Shown: in pieces, positions 22,277 to 30,216 of the stretch
Layout of the letters: every line of letters begins with the position of its first letter
Position numbering within the stretch: the stretch's first letter is position 1
Source: Chryseobacterium sp. ISL-80
GTDB lineage: Bacteria; Bacillota; Bacilli; Bacillales; Cytobacillaceae
Length of the DNA: 64,000 nucleotides
Direction: 5' to 3'
Assembly: GCA_018613055.1 (NCBI GenBank)
Contig: JAGGQZ010000017.1
Span: 62,001 to 126,000 of the forward strand
Translations under genes and position numbers: made by a program
The notes under the pieces: model-generated
What the model was told of the DNA's origin: nothing
The model's input: only the letters and a program-made list of their open reading frames with translations
Databases searched by the model: none

Positions 22277-23893
22277 TTAATCAATCTTCCGTTCTTTTTG
22301 CAATTGGGTTCTTCTGGCTGCGATGATCAGGTCTTCAACCGGTGATACGCGCCCAAGCTTATCTTTATGGACAATATGTTTCCGTTCAAATTGTGTGGGA
22401 CTGTCCAACCCGGCAGCCGCTGCCAGATTGTACAGCCCTTCCCGCAGCGAAATGATATAGTTGGCGACACGGTACTTCTTCTCATCGACAACCAGGCCGT
22501 CCTGAAGCTTCTTGTCTGTGGTCGCTACACCGGCAGGACATGTATTCGTGTGGCACACCTGAGCCATGATGCAGCCAACTGAGATCATCATCCCGCGGGC
22601 GATATTCACAAGGTCCGCTCCCATTGCCAGTGCGATGGCGACTTTATCAGGAGTGATCAGTTTCCCTGAAGCAATCAGCTTTACTCTATCTCTGATTCCA
22701 TATTGGCGAAGCATTTCATCAACAACTGGAAGGGCTGAGTTGATTGGGAGTCCAACCGTATCCGCAAGCTCCTGATAGGTTGCTCCTGTACCGCCTTCCC
22801 CGCCGTCCACTGTAATGAAATCCGGGCCCTTCCCACTTTCCTTCATGTAAGAAATCATGTTTTCGAGTGCGTCCATATCCCCGACGACAATCTTCATTCC
22901 AACCGGCTTGCCGCCAACAGAGCGCAATTCCTCGATCCAGTCAAACATGGATGGGACATCACTGAATTCATAGAATCTGTTCGGACTGTTAATAGTCTTT
23001 CCGACTTCAACCAAACGGATTTTGGCGATTTCCTCAGTGACCTTGGCTCCTTCAACATGGCCCCCACGTGTCTTCGCCCCCTGCGCCAGCTTGATTTCAA
23101 ACGCTTTTACCTGTGGCATCTCGCTTTTCCTCTTGAATTCTTCCCAGGAAAACTCCCCGTTTGGCTTACGGACACCAAATAAATCCGGACCGATTTGCAT
23201 GATGATATCAGGGTTCCCGGCGAGGTGGTGGTCCGACAAACCGCCTTCCCCGGTATTCATCCATGTACCGCCTGCAATTCCCAGACCTTTTGACAGCGCC
23301 TGGATTGCTTTCTCGCCAAGCGCTCCATAACTCATCGCCGACTGGCCTACCTGCCCTTTTACCCTGAATGGATAGCGGCAAGTAGTTTCGCCAAGCACGA
23401 CAGCGTCCTCATCCTGCAGGTAATAAGGGTCAACCAGCTTTTCCTCGTTGTGTTCCTTCCTTGTGAACAGGCCCTCGCCATCAATCTTGTAAACTCTTGT
23501 TTTGATTTTTTCGGCGTTATCGATCTTCATTTCTTCCGTCAACTTTGGAAAGAGTGTATTCCTGATATAAAAGCCTTCCTCGTCAAAATCCTTCAATGAC
23601 CCGAAGCCTATTAATCTTTCCTTATACTTTCCTGCCTTGACGACATCCTGGTATTCCTTGCGCGAAAAAGGCTTCCCTTCATTGTCTGCGTTAAACAAAT
23701 ACTGTCTCATTTCAGGACCGATGTGTTCGGTAAAATAACGCACTTTCCCGATGACGGGGAAGTTCCTCAGAATCGAATGCTGTTTTTGCCTGTCATCTTT
23801 TACATATAAATAGATAAATAGCAGAATCGGCACGAGAATGATCAAAGCGATGAAGACAAACAGGCCGATTACCAAATAATCCGTAAAACCCAT
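22277..23893 (-). CDS. FMN-binding glutamate synthase family protein
   Basis: A 538-residue protein with an N-terminal membrane helix (YLVIGLFVFIALIILVPILLFIYLYV) followed by the FMN/Fe-S central domain of glutamate synthase. Visible are GQSAMSYGALGEKAIQALSKG, GGTWMNTGEGGLSDHH, LAQGAKTRGGHVEG, FITVDGGEGGTGATYQE and the 3Fe-4S motif CIMAQVCHTNTCPAG. It lacks the amidotransferase and the C-terminal alpha-helix domains of GltB, so it is not a complete glutamate synthase; archaeal-type and Bacillus YerD/GltB2-like proteins share this form. It reads away from the SDR gene just upstream (15-base gap), which suggests cotranscription. The electron donor and product are uncertain. Confidence 0.9.
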   Translation of the reverse strand: MGFTDYLVIGLFVFIALIILVPILLFIYLYVKDDRQKQHSILRNFPVIGKVRYFTEHIGPEMRQYLFNADNEGKPFSRKEYQDVVKAGKYKERLIGFGSLKDFDEEGFYIRNTLFPKLTEEMKIDNAEKIKTRVYKIDGEGLFTRKEHNEEKLVDPYYLQDEDAVVLGETTCRYPFRVKGQVGQSAMSYGALGEKAIQALSKGLGIAGGTWMNTGEGGLSDHHLAGNPDIIMQIGPDLFGVRKPNGEFSWEEFKRKSEMPQVKAFEIKLAQGAKTRGGHVEGAKVTEEIAKIRLVEVGKTINSPNRFYEFSDVPSMFDWIEELRSVGGKPVGMKIVVGDMDALENMISYMKESGKGPDFITVDGGEGGTGATYQELADTVGLPINSALPVVDEMLRQYGIRDRVKLIASGKLITPDKVAIALAMGADLVNIARGMMISVGCIMAQVCHTNTCPAGVATTDKKLQDGLVVDEKKYRVANYIISLREGLYNLAAAAGLDSPTQFERKHIVHKDKLGRVSPVEDLIIAARRTQLQKERKID

Positions 23894-23908
23894 CTGGATC
23901 CTCCTTTC

Positions 23909-24538
23909 CTATAATGAAGATAATGCTTTTGTTATCACTGTATCCCCGTCAGCCACCTCGAATGTTTTATTAAAAGTTGTTTCCGCCTCAAGCGACATGA
24001 CGAGCACATCCGCCAGGTCCTCGCGTGATATTTCAGCATTATTAGCCTCGAGTGTTATGGCGGCCGATATTTTTCCATCCCCTGGTTTATCTGTCACTGC
24101 TCCAGGCTGTATTACAGTATATGTCAGGTTTGATTGACGTAGTAATTCATCTGGCATCTCCTTGGCCCCGATGTTCCGGCTTTCATCACCTGTTGCTTCA
24201 TTGGCTGTGATGGCACTCATCATTACAAAGCGCTGAACTCCCTGCTGTTCGGCTTGCTTTACCGTCTGAATGACTGACTCATGGTCAACCAATACTGTTC
24301 TGCCCGCTTTGGCCCTTGGATTGATGCCCGTTAGATAAATCACCGCATCATAGCCATGGAATAAGGTTGGCAGTAATTTCTCCTCATAGATCACCAGTTC
24401 ATTCGCTCCAAGTTTTTTCAATGTCTCGATTTGATTTTCATTGCTGATCACCGCGCAGGACGGATATCCATTTTTCATAAGCTTGTTGATCACCAATTCA
24501 CCAACACTACTATGCGCACCGAAGACAATCACCTTCAT
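23909..24538 (-). CDS. NAD(P)-binding SDR-like protein (YwnB-type)
   Basis: A 209-residue Rossmann-fold protein. The nucleotide-binding loop is MKVIVFGAHSSVGELVINKL. It continues with HGYDAVIYLTG, RFVMMSAITANEATGDES and LTYTVIQPGAVTDKPGDGKI, then a partner-binding helix SREDLADVLVMSLE. This is the NAD(P)H-binding_10 pattern of Bacillus YwnB and YtfG-like proteins. It is the probable first gene of a two-gene unit with the FMN-binding glutamate synthase homologue 15 bases downstream. It is cytoplasmic. No Tyr-x3-Lys catalytic pair is evident, so it may be a non-catalytic sensor or an atypical reductase. Confidence 0.85.
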   Translation of the reverse strand: MKVIVFGAHSSVGELVINKLMKNGYPSCAVISNENQIETLKKLGANELVIYEEKLLPTLFHGYDAVIYLTGINPRAKAGRTVLVDHESVIQTVKQAEQQGVQRFVMMSAITANEATGDESRNIGAKEMPDELLRQSNLTYTVIQPGAVTDKPGDGKISAAITLEANNAEISREDLADVLVMSLEAETTFNKTFEVADGDTVITKALSSL

Positions 24539-24605
24539 TTTTGTCCCCTCCTTTGGTAAACTTTCTTATAAGACTTTGCTGCCTCCACACCCAACTCTGC
24601 TTTGT

Positions 24606-24640
24606 AAAAAAGAGAAACAGACAGAATCCGTTTCTCTTTC
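24606..24640 (-). terminator. Terminator of the catalase gene
   Basis: AAAGAGAAAC and GTTTCTCTTT pair perfectly around AGACAGAATCC. On the minus strand CTTTTTTAC follows the stem. Confidence 0.88.
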
Positions 24641-24644
24641 TAAA

Positions 24645-26720
24645 TCAAATCATTCTATCCCAGTGTCGGTGTTCTGCAATTGCCTTGATGAATTCCTGGG
24701 CTTCCCCTGTCACTTCTTTGCTGTTTTCAAAAACGACGACTCCCGGTGCTTCTTCATGGTGTATTTTCGCGGCAGCCAGGAGTTCTGCCGCTTCTTTTCC
24801 TGCACCTACTGCTTTTAAGTGGCTGAACGCCTCATCCACAAGATAAACGGCTTCCTTTTTCTGCTTCAGGCTGTCGACACTCTGCTGGCCGCCGGCAACA
24901 TACAAAGCGTCAAAAAGTACAGAGCTTCCTGTCAAAAGTGTATGCTGGACCTCAATCTCAGTACCGTCATCACCCTTGATCGTTCCAAGCTGTTTGCTGA
25001 CGATTTCCGCCGTAATTCCGCTCTTTTTCAGCATGTTCATCACACCGGAAACTTCGGCACCGGTAAATCCATGGTCAGCAAGGATCGCAACCTTTCTGGT
25101 GTTCGGGAGCTTCGCTGTGTTCATCTGGCTTAATGCTGGAGAAGACATGGTCACTTCTTGCGGTTTGCTTTCCGGCTTTTTTGCTCCAAGGCTTTCTGCC
25201 ACCTGCCCGGCGAGGAAGGTATCAATATTGCCAAGCATCTCGACAACCTGCTGCTGTACATCCTTGCTTTTCACTTTTCCAAGTTCAAAGCTGAATGCCT
25301 GGATCATATGCTGCTTTTCAACATCGGACATGCTGTTCCAGAAAAGAATCGCCTGTGAATAGTGGTCTTTGAAGCTGTCGCTGCGTGCCTGGACTTTTCG
25401 TCCTTCCACTTTCTCCTGATAATGCTGATATCCACCCTCGCTCGCAGATGAAGTTTTTGGATAATTGCTTTGGAGCGAGTTTTTATGGTAAGCAACCTGG
25501 CCGCGGTCAATCGTCATCCTGTGCATGCCATCGCGCTGATTATTATGGAAAGGGCATACCGGCCTGTTAATCGGGATCTCATGGAAGTTCGGACCACCGA
25601 GACGCGAAAGCTGCGTATCGGTATAGGAGAACAAACGCCCCTGAAGCAGCGGGTCATTTGAAAAATCGATTCCCGGCACGACATGTCCCGGATGAAACGC
25701 GACCTGTTCCGTTTCCGCAAAATAATTGGTCACATTCTGATTCAACGTCATTTTTCCGATGATCTTGACTGGCACCAGTTCCTCTGGCCAGATTTTTGTC
25801 GGGTCCAAAACATCGAAATCAAATTTGAATTCGTCTTCCTCATCAATCATCTGGACGCCAAGCTCATATTCTGGGTAATTCCCCATCTCAATCGCTTCAA
25901 AAAGATCACGGCGATGGAAATCCGGGTCCTTTCCGGCAAGCTTCTGTGCCTCATCCCATACTAAAGAATGGACTCCCAGAACTGGTTTCCAGTGGAATTT
26001 TATAAAACGGGCCTTGCCCTGTTCATTGATAAACCTGAATGTATGGACACCAAAGCCCTCCATCATCCGGAAGCTGCGCGGAATGGCACGGTCTGAAATA
26101 TGCCACATAATCATGTGTGCGGACTCCGTGTTATTCGCGATAAAATCCCAGAATGTGTCGTGTGCTGACTGTGCCTGAGGGATTTCATTATGCGGTTCCG
26201 GCTTGACTGCATGAATCAAATCAGGGAATTTGATTGCATCCTGGATGAAGAAAACCGGGATGTTGTTGCCGACAAGATCATAATTCCCCTCTTCTGTATA
26301 AAATTTAGTCGAAAACCCGCGGACATCACGGACGGTGTCGCCTGACCCGCGTGAACCAGCAACCGTGGAGAAGCGCACAAAGACCGGAGTCTTTTTTGAC
26401 GGATCTTGCAGGAACCCTGCTTTCGTGTATTCAGCCATTGGCTCGTACACCTGGAAGTACCCATGAGCCGCAAAACCCCTTGCATGGACAATACGCTCTG
26501 GTATGCGCTCATGGTCAAAATGGGTCATCTTCTCACGGAAATGGAAATCCTCCATCAATGTCGGACCGCGCTCGCCCGCCTTCAGGGAATGTTCATCTTC
26601 AGAAACACGAAGTCCTTGGTTTGTTGTCAAGGCTTCTCCGTCATGCCCGGACCTGAACTGTTCCAGCTGCTGATCTTTTGAATTTTCGTTCACAAATTGA
26701 TCGTTATCATTTTTCTTCAC
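24645..26720 (-). CDS. katE: Catalase HPII (large-subunit clade 2)
   Basis: A 691-residue haem catalase decomposing hydrogen peroxide. The core domain shows the active-site His in RIVHARGFAAHGYF, the Asn in YDLVGNNIPVFFIQD and the haem-ligand Tyr region LFSYTDTQLSRLGGPNF. The extended C-terminal 150 residues form a flavodoxin/DJ-1-like domain (KVAILADHGFTGAEVSGVMNML, DALYVAGGQQSVDSL) specific to large catalases. GTG 26720 is chosen as start because GGAGG lies 9 bases upstream; ATG 26753 has no site. Sporulating Bacillus use such catalases (KatX/KatE) under sigma-B or sigma-F control, but no clear promoter of either type could be assigned here. Confidence 0.94.
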   Translation of the reverse strand: MKKNDNDQFVNENSKDQQLEQFRSGHDGEALTTNQGLRVSEDEHSLKAGERGPTLMEDFHFREKMTHFDHERIPERIVHARGFAAHGYFQVYEPMAEYTKAGFLQDPSKKTPVFVRFSTVAGSRGSGDTVRDVRGFSTKFYTEEGNYDLVGNNIPVFFIQDAIKFPDLIHAVKPEPHNEIPQAQSAHDTFWDFIANNTESAHMIMWHISDRAIPRSFRMMEGFGVHTFRFINEQGKARFIKFHWKPVLGVHSLVWDEAQKLAGKDPDFHRRDLFEAIEMGNYPEYELGVQMIDEEDEFKFDFDVLDPTKIWPEELVPVKIIGKMTLNQNVTNYFAETEQVAFHPGHVVPGIDFSNDPLLQGRLFSYTDTQLSRLGGPNFHEIPINRPVCPFHNNQRDGMHRMTIDRGQVAYHKNSLQSNYPKTSSASEGGYQHYQEKVEGRKVQARSDSFKDHYSQAILFWNSMSDVEKQHMIQAFSFELGKVKSKDVQQQVVEMLGNIDTFLAGQVAESLGAKKPESKPQEVTMSSPALSQMNTAKLPNTRKVAILADHGFTGAEVSGVMNMLKKSGITAEIVSKQLGTIKGDDGTEIEVQHTLLTGSSVLFDALYVAGGQQSVDSLKQKKEAVYLVDEAFSHLKAVGAGKEAAELLAAAKIHHEEAPGVVVFENSKEVTGEAQEFIKAIAEHRHWDRMI

Positions 26721-26842
26721 TGAATCATTCCTCCATTTACGATGTGGGAGCATATTATGTAATCGTTAACAAGATGAATTGACAGACCTTATCACGGTCC
26801 TTTTTGTCGATGCTCCTCTATGAACGTATACCACAAGAAAAT

Positions 26843-26873
26843 GCCCGCTAAACGATTCGTTGGCGGGCTGTGC
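26843..26873 (-). terminator. Terminator of the small lipoprotein gene
   Basis: GCCCGC and GCGGGC pair around a 14-base loop with further internal pairing. ATTTTCTTG follows on the minus strand. Confidence 0.7.
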
Positions 26874-26876
26874 TTT

Positions 26877-27260
26877 TTATAGATTTTTCTTCAAGTATTC
26901 TTTTGCATCTTCAGGAGAGGCAAATGGTTTGATAAAAGTGATTTCCTTGCTGTCATTTGCAACCGCCAGGAATCCGTCCGCCACCTGGATGATATCTGCT
27001 GATACATCCTCTTGGCCCTCAATCTTGACGGTATCCGAAATTGATGCCTGTCCCTTATCCACCCATGTTTGGATTTCAACTGCATAAGCATCATAATCCA
27101 TCCCCTCATAAAACCTCTCTTGCAGATAATCAGTCGTCACTGGATCCTCCTCGGTTTTGACCTCCGTCTCCGGCGGCCCCTCCTGTCCATTCCCACTGTC
27201 ACTGGCACTGCACCCCGCAAGGATCCCGGCAGCTGTTAACGAAATAAGTAGTTTTTTCAT
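26877..27260 (-). CDS. Hypothetical lipoprotein
   Basis: A 127-residue lipoprotein. The signal peptide MKKLLISLTAAGILAGCSAS carries the lipobox ILAGC with Cys at residue 17. A Gly/Glu/Pro linker (SGNGQEGPPETEVKTEEDP) leads to a small domain ending FLAVANDSKEITFIKPFASPEDAKEYLKKNL. ATG 27260 has AAGGAGG 7 bases upstream; a longer upstream frame has no ribosome binding site and is rejected. I recognise no named family. It stands alone between catalase and the family D repeat array. The function is unknown. Confidence 0.85.
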   Translation of the reverse strand: MKKLLISLTAAGILAGCSASDSGNGQEGPPETEVKTEEDPVTTDYLQERFYEGMDYDAYAVEIQTWVDKGQASISDTVKIEGQEDVSADIIQVADGFLAVANDSKEITFIKPFASPEDAKEYLKKNL

Positions 27261-27450
27261 AAGATCCTCCTTGTCGTAAGATTCGTTTATATTTCTCATA
27301 CCCCAATAAACAAGTGGGAAAAGTTTTACTGGATATTTGGATGGAATTGGAAGATGAGAACCATTTGACAAAGGAGCATGATCTTTTCAAATAGGATTCA
27401 CGGCCTTAACTGGTATTACAGTCGCTGGGACTTAGTCAAAACTGTGCTAT

Positions 27451-27590
27451 CTGGAGAAAGTTCCGCCAACTGGAGAGAAAGTTCAGCTAACCGGAGATAA
27501 AGCTCTGACAACTGGAGATAGAGTTCTGCCAACCGGGGATAAAGCTCTGCTAACCGGGATTAAAGCTCTGCTAACCGAGAATATAAACTG
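27451..27590. repeat. Tandem repeat, family D (seven units, 21-bp period)
   Basis: Units of the form CCGGAGATAAAGCTCTGCTAA begin at 27451, 27470, 27491, 27512, 27533, 27554 and 27575: one spacing of 19, then 21 bp each. The array lies in the 480-bp gap between the small lipoprotein and ferritin genes. GAG/CTC short complementarity within units is too small for a stable hairpin. The rest of the gap shows only the ferritin terminator. Confidence 0.85.
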
Positions 27591-27693
27591 ACTGCATCCA
27601 TATTTTGACCTGCAAAGCATGCAAATTTCTCTCCGAATAGAGTCTATCAACCTTTTTGCAGCAATCCTAAAGGCCAGTTAGTCTTTTCTAGAT

Positions 27694-27731
27694 AAAAAAA
27701 AACAGGATTCCGGCCAGGAATCCTGTTTTCG
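27694..27731. terminator. Ferritin terminator (bidirectional)
   Basis: AAACAGGATTCC and GGAATCCTGTTT pair perfectly around GGCCA. A run of nine A on the plus strand provides a long U-run on the minus strand. Confidence 0.93.
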
Positions 27732-27740
27732 ATTTTATTT

Positions 27741-28244
27741 TCACTCTGGAGCCGTGAATGAACGCTGGGCGAGTTCATTTTCGAGCATGAAGAAGGCGTT
27801 GCTGTCCTGGTCAATCCGGCGCAGCTTCTGGATGAGGCTGTCGAACAAGGCCTCTTCTTCGACTTGTTCCTCGATGAACCATTTTAGGAATGTCATCGTT
27901 GCGTGTTCACGTTCGTCGAGAGCGATATCTGCCAGATTATAGATGCGGCGGGTAACTTCCTTCTCGTGTCCAAGTCCTTTTTCGAATACATCAAGAACGG
28001 ATTCGAAATCGTTTGATGGTGAACTGAAACCATCGAATGTCACACGCTCACCCATATCATTAATGAAATTGTAAAATTTCATCGCATGGAAGCGTTCTTC
28101 CTCTGCTTGTACCATAAAGAAGTTCGCAAAACCATCCAAATTTTCCGCCGAGCAATACGCAGCCATTGCCATGTACGCATGCGCAGAATAAAATTCATAG
28201 TTCATTTGTTCAACCAATCCATTTACTAACTTTTCACTGATCAT
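27741..28244 (-). CDS. Ferritin (non-haem)
   Basis: A 167-residue ferritin that should assemble into a 24-mer iron storage shell. Ferroxidase ligands are visible: the first helix Glu in NYEFYSAHAYMAM, the helix B motif EEERFHAMKFYNFI with Glu and His, the helix C Glu pattern in LADIALDEREHATMTFLKWFIEEQVEEEALF. Bacterioferritin's haem Met and Dps spacing are absent, so it is an FtnA-type ferritin. It oxidises Fe2+ with oxygen or peroxide, which fits catalase nearby. Transcribed alone with a strong terminator. No Fur or PerR box could be assigned confidently upstream. Confidence 0.94.
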   Translation of the reverse strand: MISEKLVNGLVEQMNYEFYSAHAYMAMAAYCSAENLDGFANFFMVQAEEERFHAMKFYNFINDMGERVTFDGFSSPSNDFESVLDVFEKGLGHEKEVTRRIYNLADIALDEREHATMTFLKWFIEEQVEEEALFDSLIQKLRRIDQDSNAFFMLENELAQRSFTAPE

Positions 28245-28369
28245 ACTATTTCCTCCTCAGTCCATGCAGCCCTTGTCTTTTTACGCTAACATAGTTATTT
28301 TGCCTTCACTATTGAATTTTACCCTTTTGTGCTGCTTAAAACCATGTTTATCCAACGGAGTGCAAAAGA

Positions 28370-28417
28370 AAAAAAGACAGTATGAAAGCAAAAGCTCATG
28401 CCACCATACTGTCTTTC
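28370..28417 (-). terminator. Terminator of the MMPL operon
   Basis: AAAGACAGTATG (28373-28384) and CATACTGTCTTT (28405-28416) pair perfectly around a 20-base loop. TTTTTTCTTTT follows on the minus strand. Confidence 0.88.
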
Positions 28418-28422
28418 AACCG

Positions 28423-30216
28423 TTAAAACAATTCCATCAAAAGCTCCCAGAAACCTTTCTTTTTCTCAGGCTTTGCTTTTTTCTCAGCTTGCTCTTCTTT
28501 TTCAATTGCTTTTGTTTTGATGACGAATTGGACGGAAGCCACTTTTTCATTTTTGGCAGAAACAAAGGAAACAGGTTCAAAGTCGGATTTGTCATATTCC
28601 TTGATCATCTCATTGATTTTCTGCTGCATTTGCTGTGGCAGGTCCTTCGTTTCCTCACTCAATTTGCTTGTTCCATCATGCAGTTCGCCGACTCCATTAT
28701 CCAGTTCACCGGTGCCGTCAGCGAGGCCTGCAATTCCTGTGTGCAATGTATTATAGGAGGTGGCTAGCTTGCTGACTCCCCCTGTATAGCCCACGAGGCC
28801 GGAATGGAACTGACCGTATTTAGAGGACAATTCCTTGAGCCCTGTTTGCAATTGTTCCAGGCCGCTCATATCCGTGTCCTTTAAAGAAGCAGAAAGTTCA
28901 CCTGAAATCGCATTTAGCGTGATGCTCATTTCTTTTACCGATCCGCTGATCTGCTTCAATGTTGGGTCGACGGCTACAAAAGCTTCCTGTACCTGTGAAT
29001 AGGTTCCTTTGACTGTCTGGGCAGCTTCATAGGAATCGACCAATTTCTTGACTACATTGGCGTCTGCACCGCTCTTGTATAATGCCGCTATTTCTTCCTC
29101 AGAGATCTGTTGTGACGGAATTCCCATTATCGCACCATCCAGTGCACCATAAGCCGCTGCGTAATTTTCCCGTAAAACGGCCAGCCCATCGGCTGCCTGG
29201 TTCATCCCATCCGCCAATTGTGTCAGTCCGGCTGGCAATTGGCTCAGGCTCGCCATGTCCAGTTGGGCAGAATCTCCTGAAAGGGATGTGTTGATTTTTT
29301 TCAGGGCATCTCCAATCGAACTCGATGCACCAACAATTTGCGAGGATGAGCCGTTCAACTCGCTGATGCCATTTTTATATTTTGCTGAACCATCACGGAG
29401 ACTTGCTGCTCCGTTATTTAATTGAGAAACACCTTTTTTCAAATCGGCAACGCCATTATTCAGTTCGCTGATTGCGTCGGACAATGTGGACATGTCATCG
29501 GTCATGTTATCCATCTCGGAAGTATCAATCGGCAAGGTTGATGGAACTGCCGCGATATTGATGCCGGTGAATTCAAAATCATTAACATCTGCCTTGAGGC
29601 TGAGGTTTTCCTCCTGGCCAGGCATTACCGTAAAGGTGATTTGATTGTTTTTCCCGGCGTTGGCCACCATGCCGCCATCTGCTTTCAAATTTTGATAGCT
29701 GTTTGAAAGCTGCAGCGAGATTTGCAACAAGTAATTCTCAAAGTAAATTGCATCTGCTTTTTCATTGGCGGCTGTACGAATCCTGATTTCCAACTGTCCG
29801 TTTTTACCGGCCAGCTCAGATGCATCAATCTCACGCCCATCAAGTAAATAGGAAACATCTATTGACCAAGGCAATTCCGTATTGTAAGCCATGTTTCCCT
29901 GGTAATAAAACTTTCCTTCAGGAGCATCGAATTGGACTGCCTGCCCATTCTGATCCATTTTGGATAGGTTTGTGAGATTCTTGACACTGCTATATTCACC
30001 GTAGTCGACAATCTTGCCGGCCTCCGCTACATCCAGTGTATTGACGACATAAATATCATCTAGTTTTCCATTGGCTTTTAGCGTAGCATATACCGCCTCA
30101 TCCTTCGAGGTAATTTTGCCTTCCGCTTCTGCCGCAGCTGCATGATCAAGAAATGAAGGCAAGACCATCATCAGAGCGAGAGTAGCAGGCAGTAACTTTT
30201 TTGTCCTCATCATCAT
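28423..30216 (-). CDS. YhgE/Pip-like secreted coiled-coil partner of an MMPL exporter
   Basis: A 597-residue exported protein. A signal peptide (KKLLPATLALMMVLPSFLDHAAAA) precedes a beta-rich domain to about residue 230. Then a long region of YhgE/Pip-style heptads follows: LSDAISELNNGVADLKKG, LNNGAASLRDGSAKYKNG and ITELADGTGELDNGVGEL-like stretches. The C-terminus is basic with a final hydrophobic FWELLMELF. Its start overlaps the stop of the upstream exporter by 4 bases (ATGA), so the two are translationally coupled. Such pairs occur with MMPL/RND-like and ABC-2 exporters and with type VII-related Pip proteins. A periplasm-equivalent scaffold for the pump is inference. Confidence 0.82.
   Translation of the reverse strand: MMMRTKKLLPATLALMMVLPSFLDHAAAAEAEGKITSKDEAVYATLKANGKLDDIYVVNTLDVAEAGKIVDYGEYSSVKNLTNLSKMDQNGQAVQFDAPEGKFYYQGNMAYNTELPWSIDVSYLLDGREIDASELAGKNGQLEIRIRTAANEKADAIYFENYLLQISLQLSNSYQNLKADGGMVANAGKNNQITFTVMPGQEENLSLKADVNDFEFTGINIAAVPSTLPIDTSEMDNMTDDMSTLSDAISELNNGVADLKKGVSQLNNGAASLRDGSAKYKNGISELNGSSSQIVGASSSIGDALKKINTSLSGDSAQLDMASLSQLPAGLTQLADGMNQAADGLAVLRENYAAAYGALDGAIMGIPSQQISEEEIAALYKSGADANVVKKLVDSYEAAQTVKGTYSQVQEAFVAVDPTLKQISGSVKEMSITLNAISGELSASLKDTDMSGLEQLQTGLKELSSKYGQFHSGLVGYTGGVSKLATSYNTLHTGIAGLADGTGELDNGVGELHDGTSKLSEETKDLPQQMQQKINEMIKEYDKSDFEPVSFVSAKNEKVASVQFVIKTKAIEKEEQAEKKAKPEKKKGFWELLMELF

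Noticed and set aside
28264-28767. 167-residue plus-strand ORF over the MMPL partner gene end
   Set aside because: It overlaps the terminator and the reverse strand of a well-supported coding region and has a biased Phe/Leu/Cys composition.
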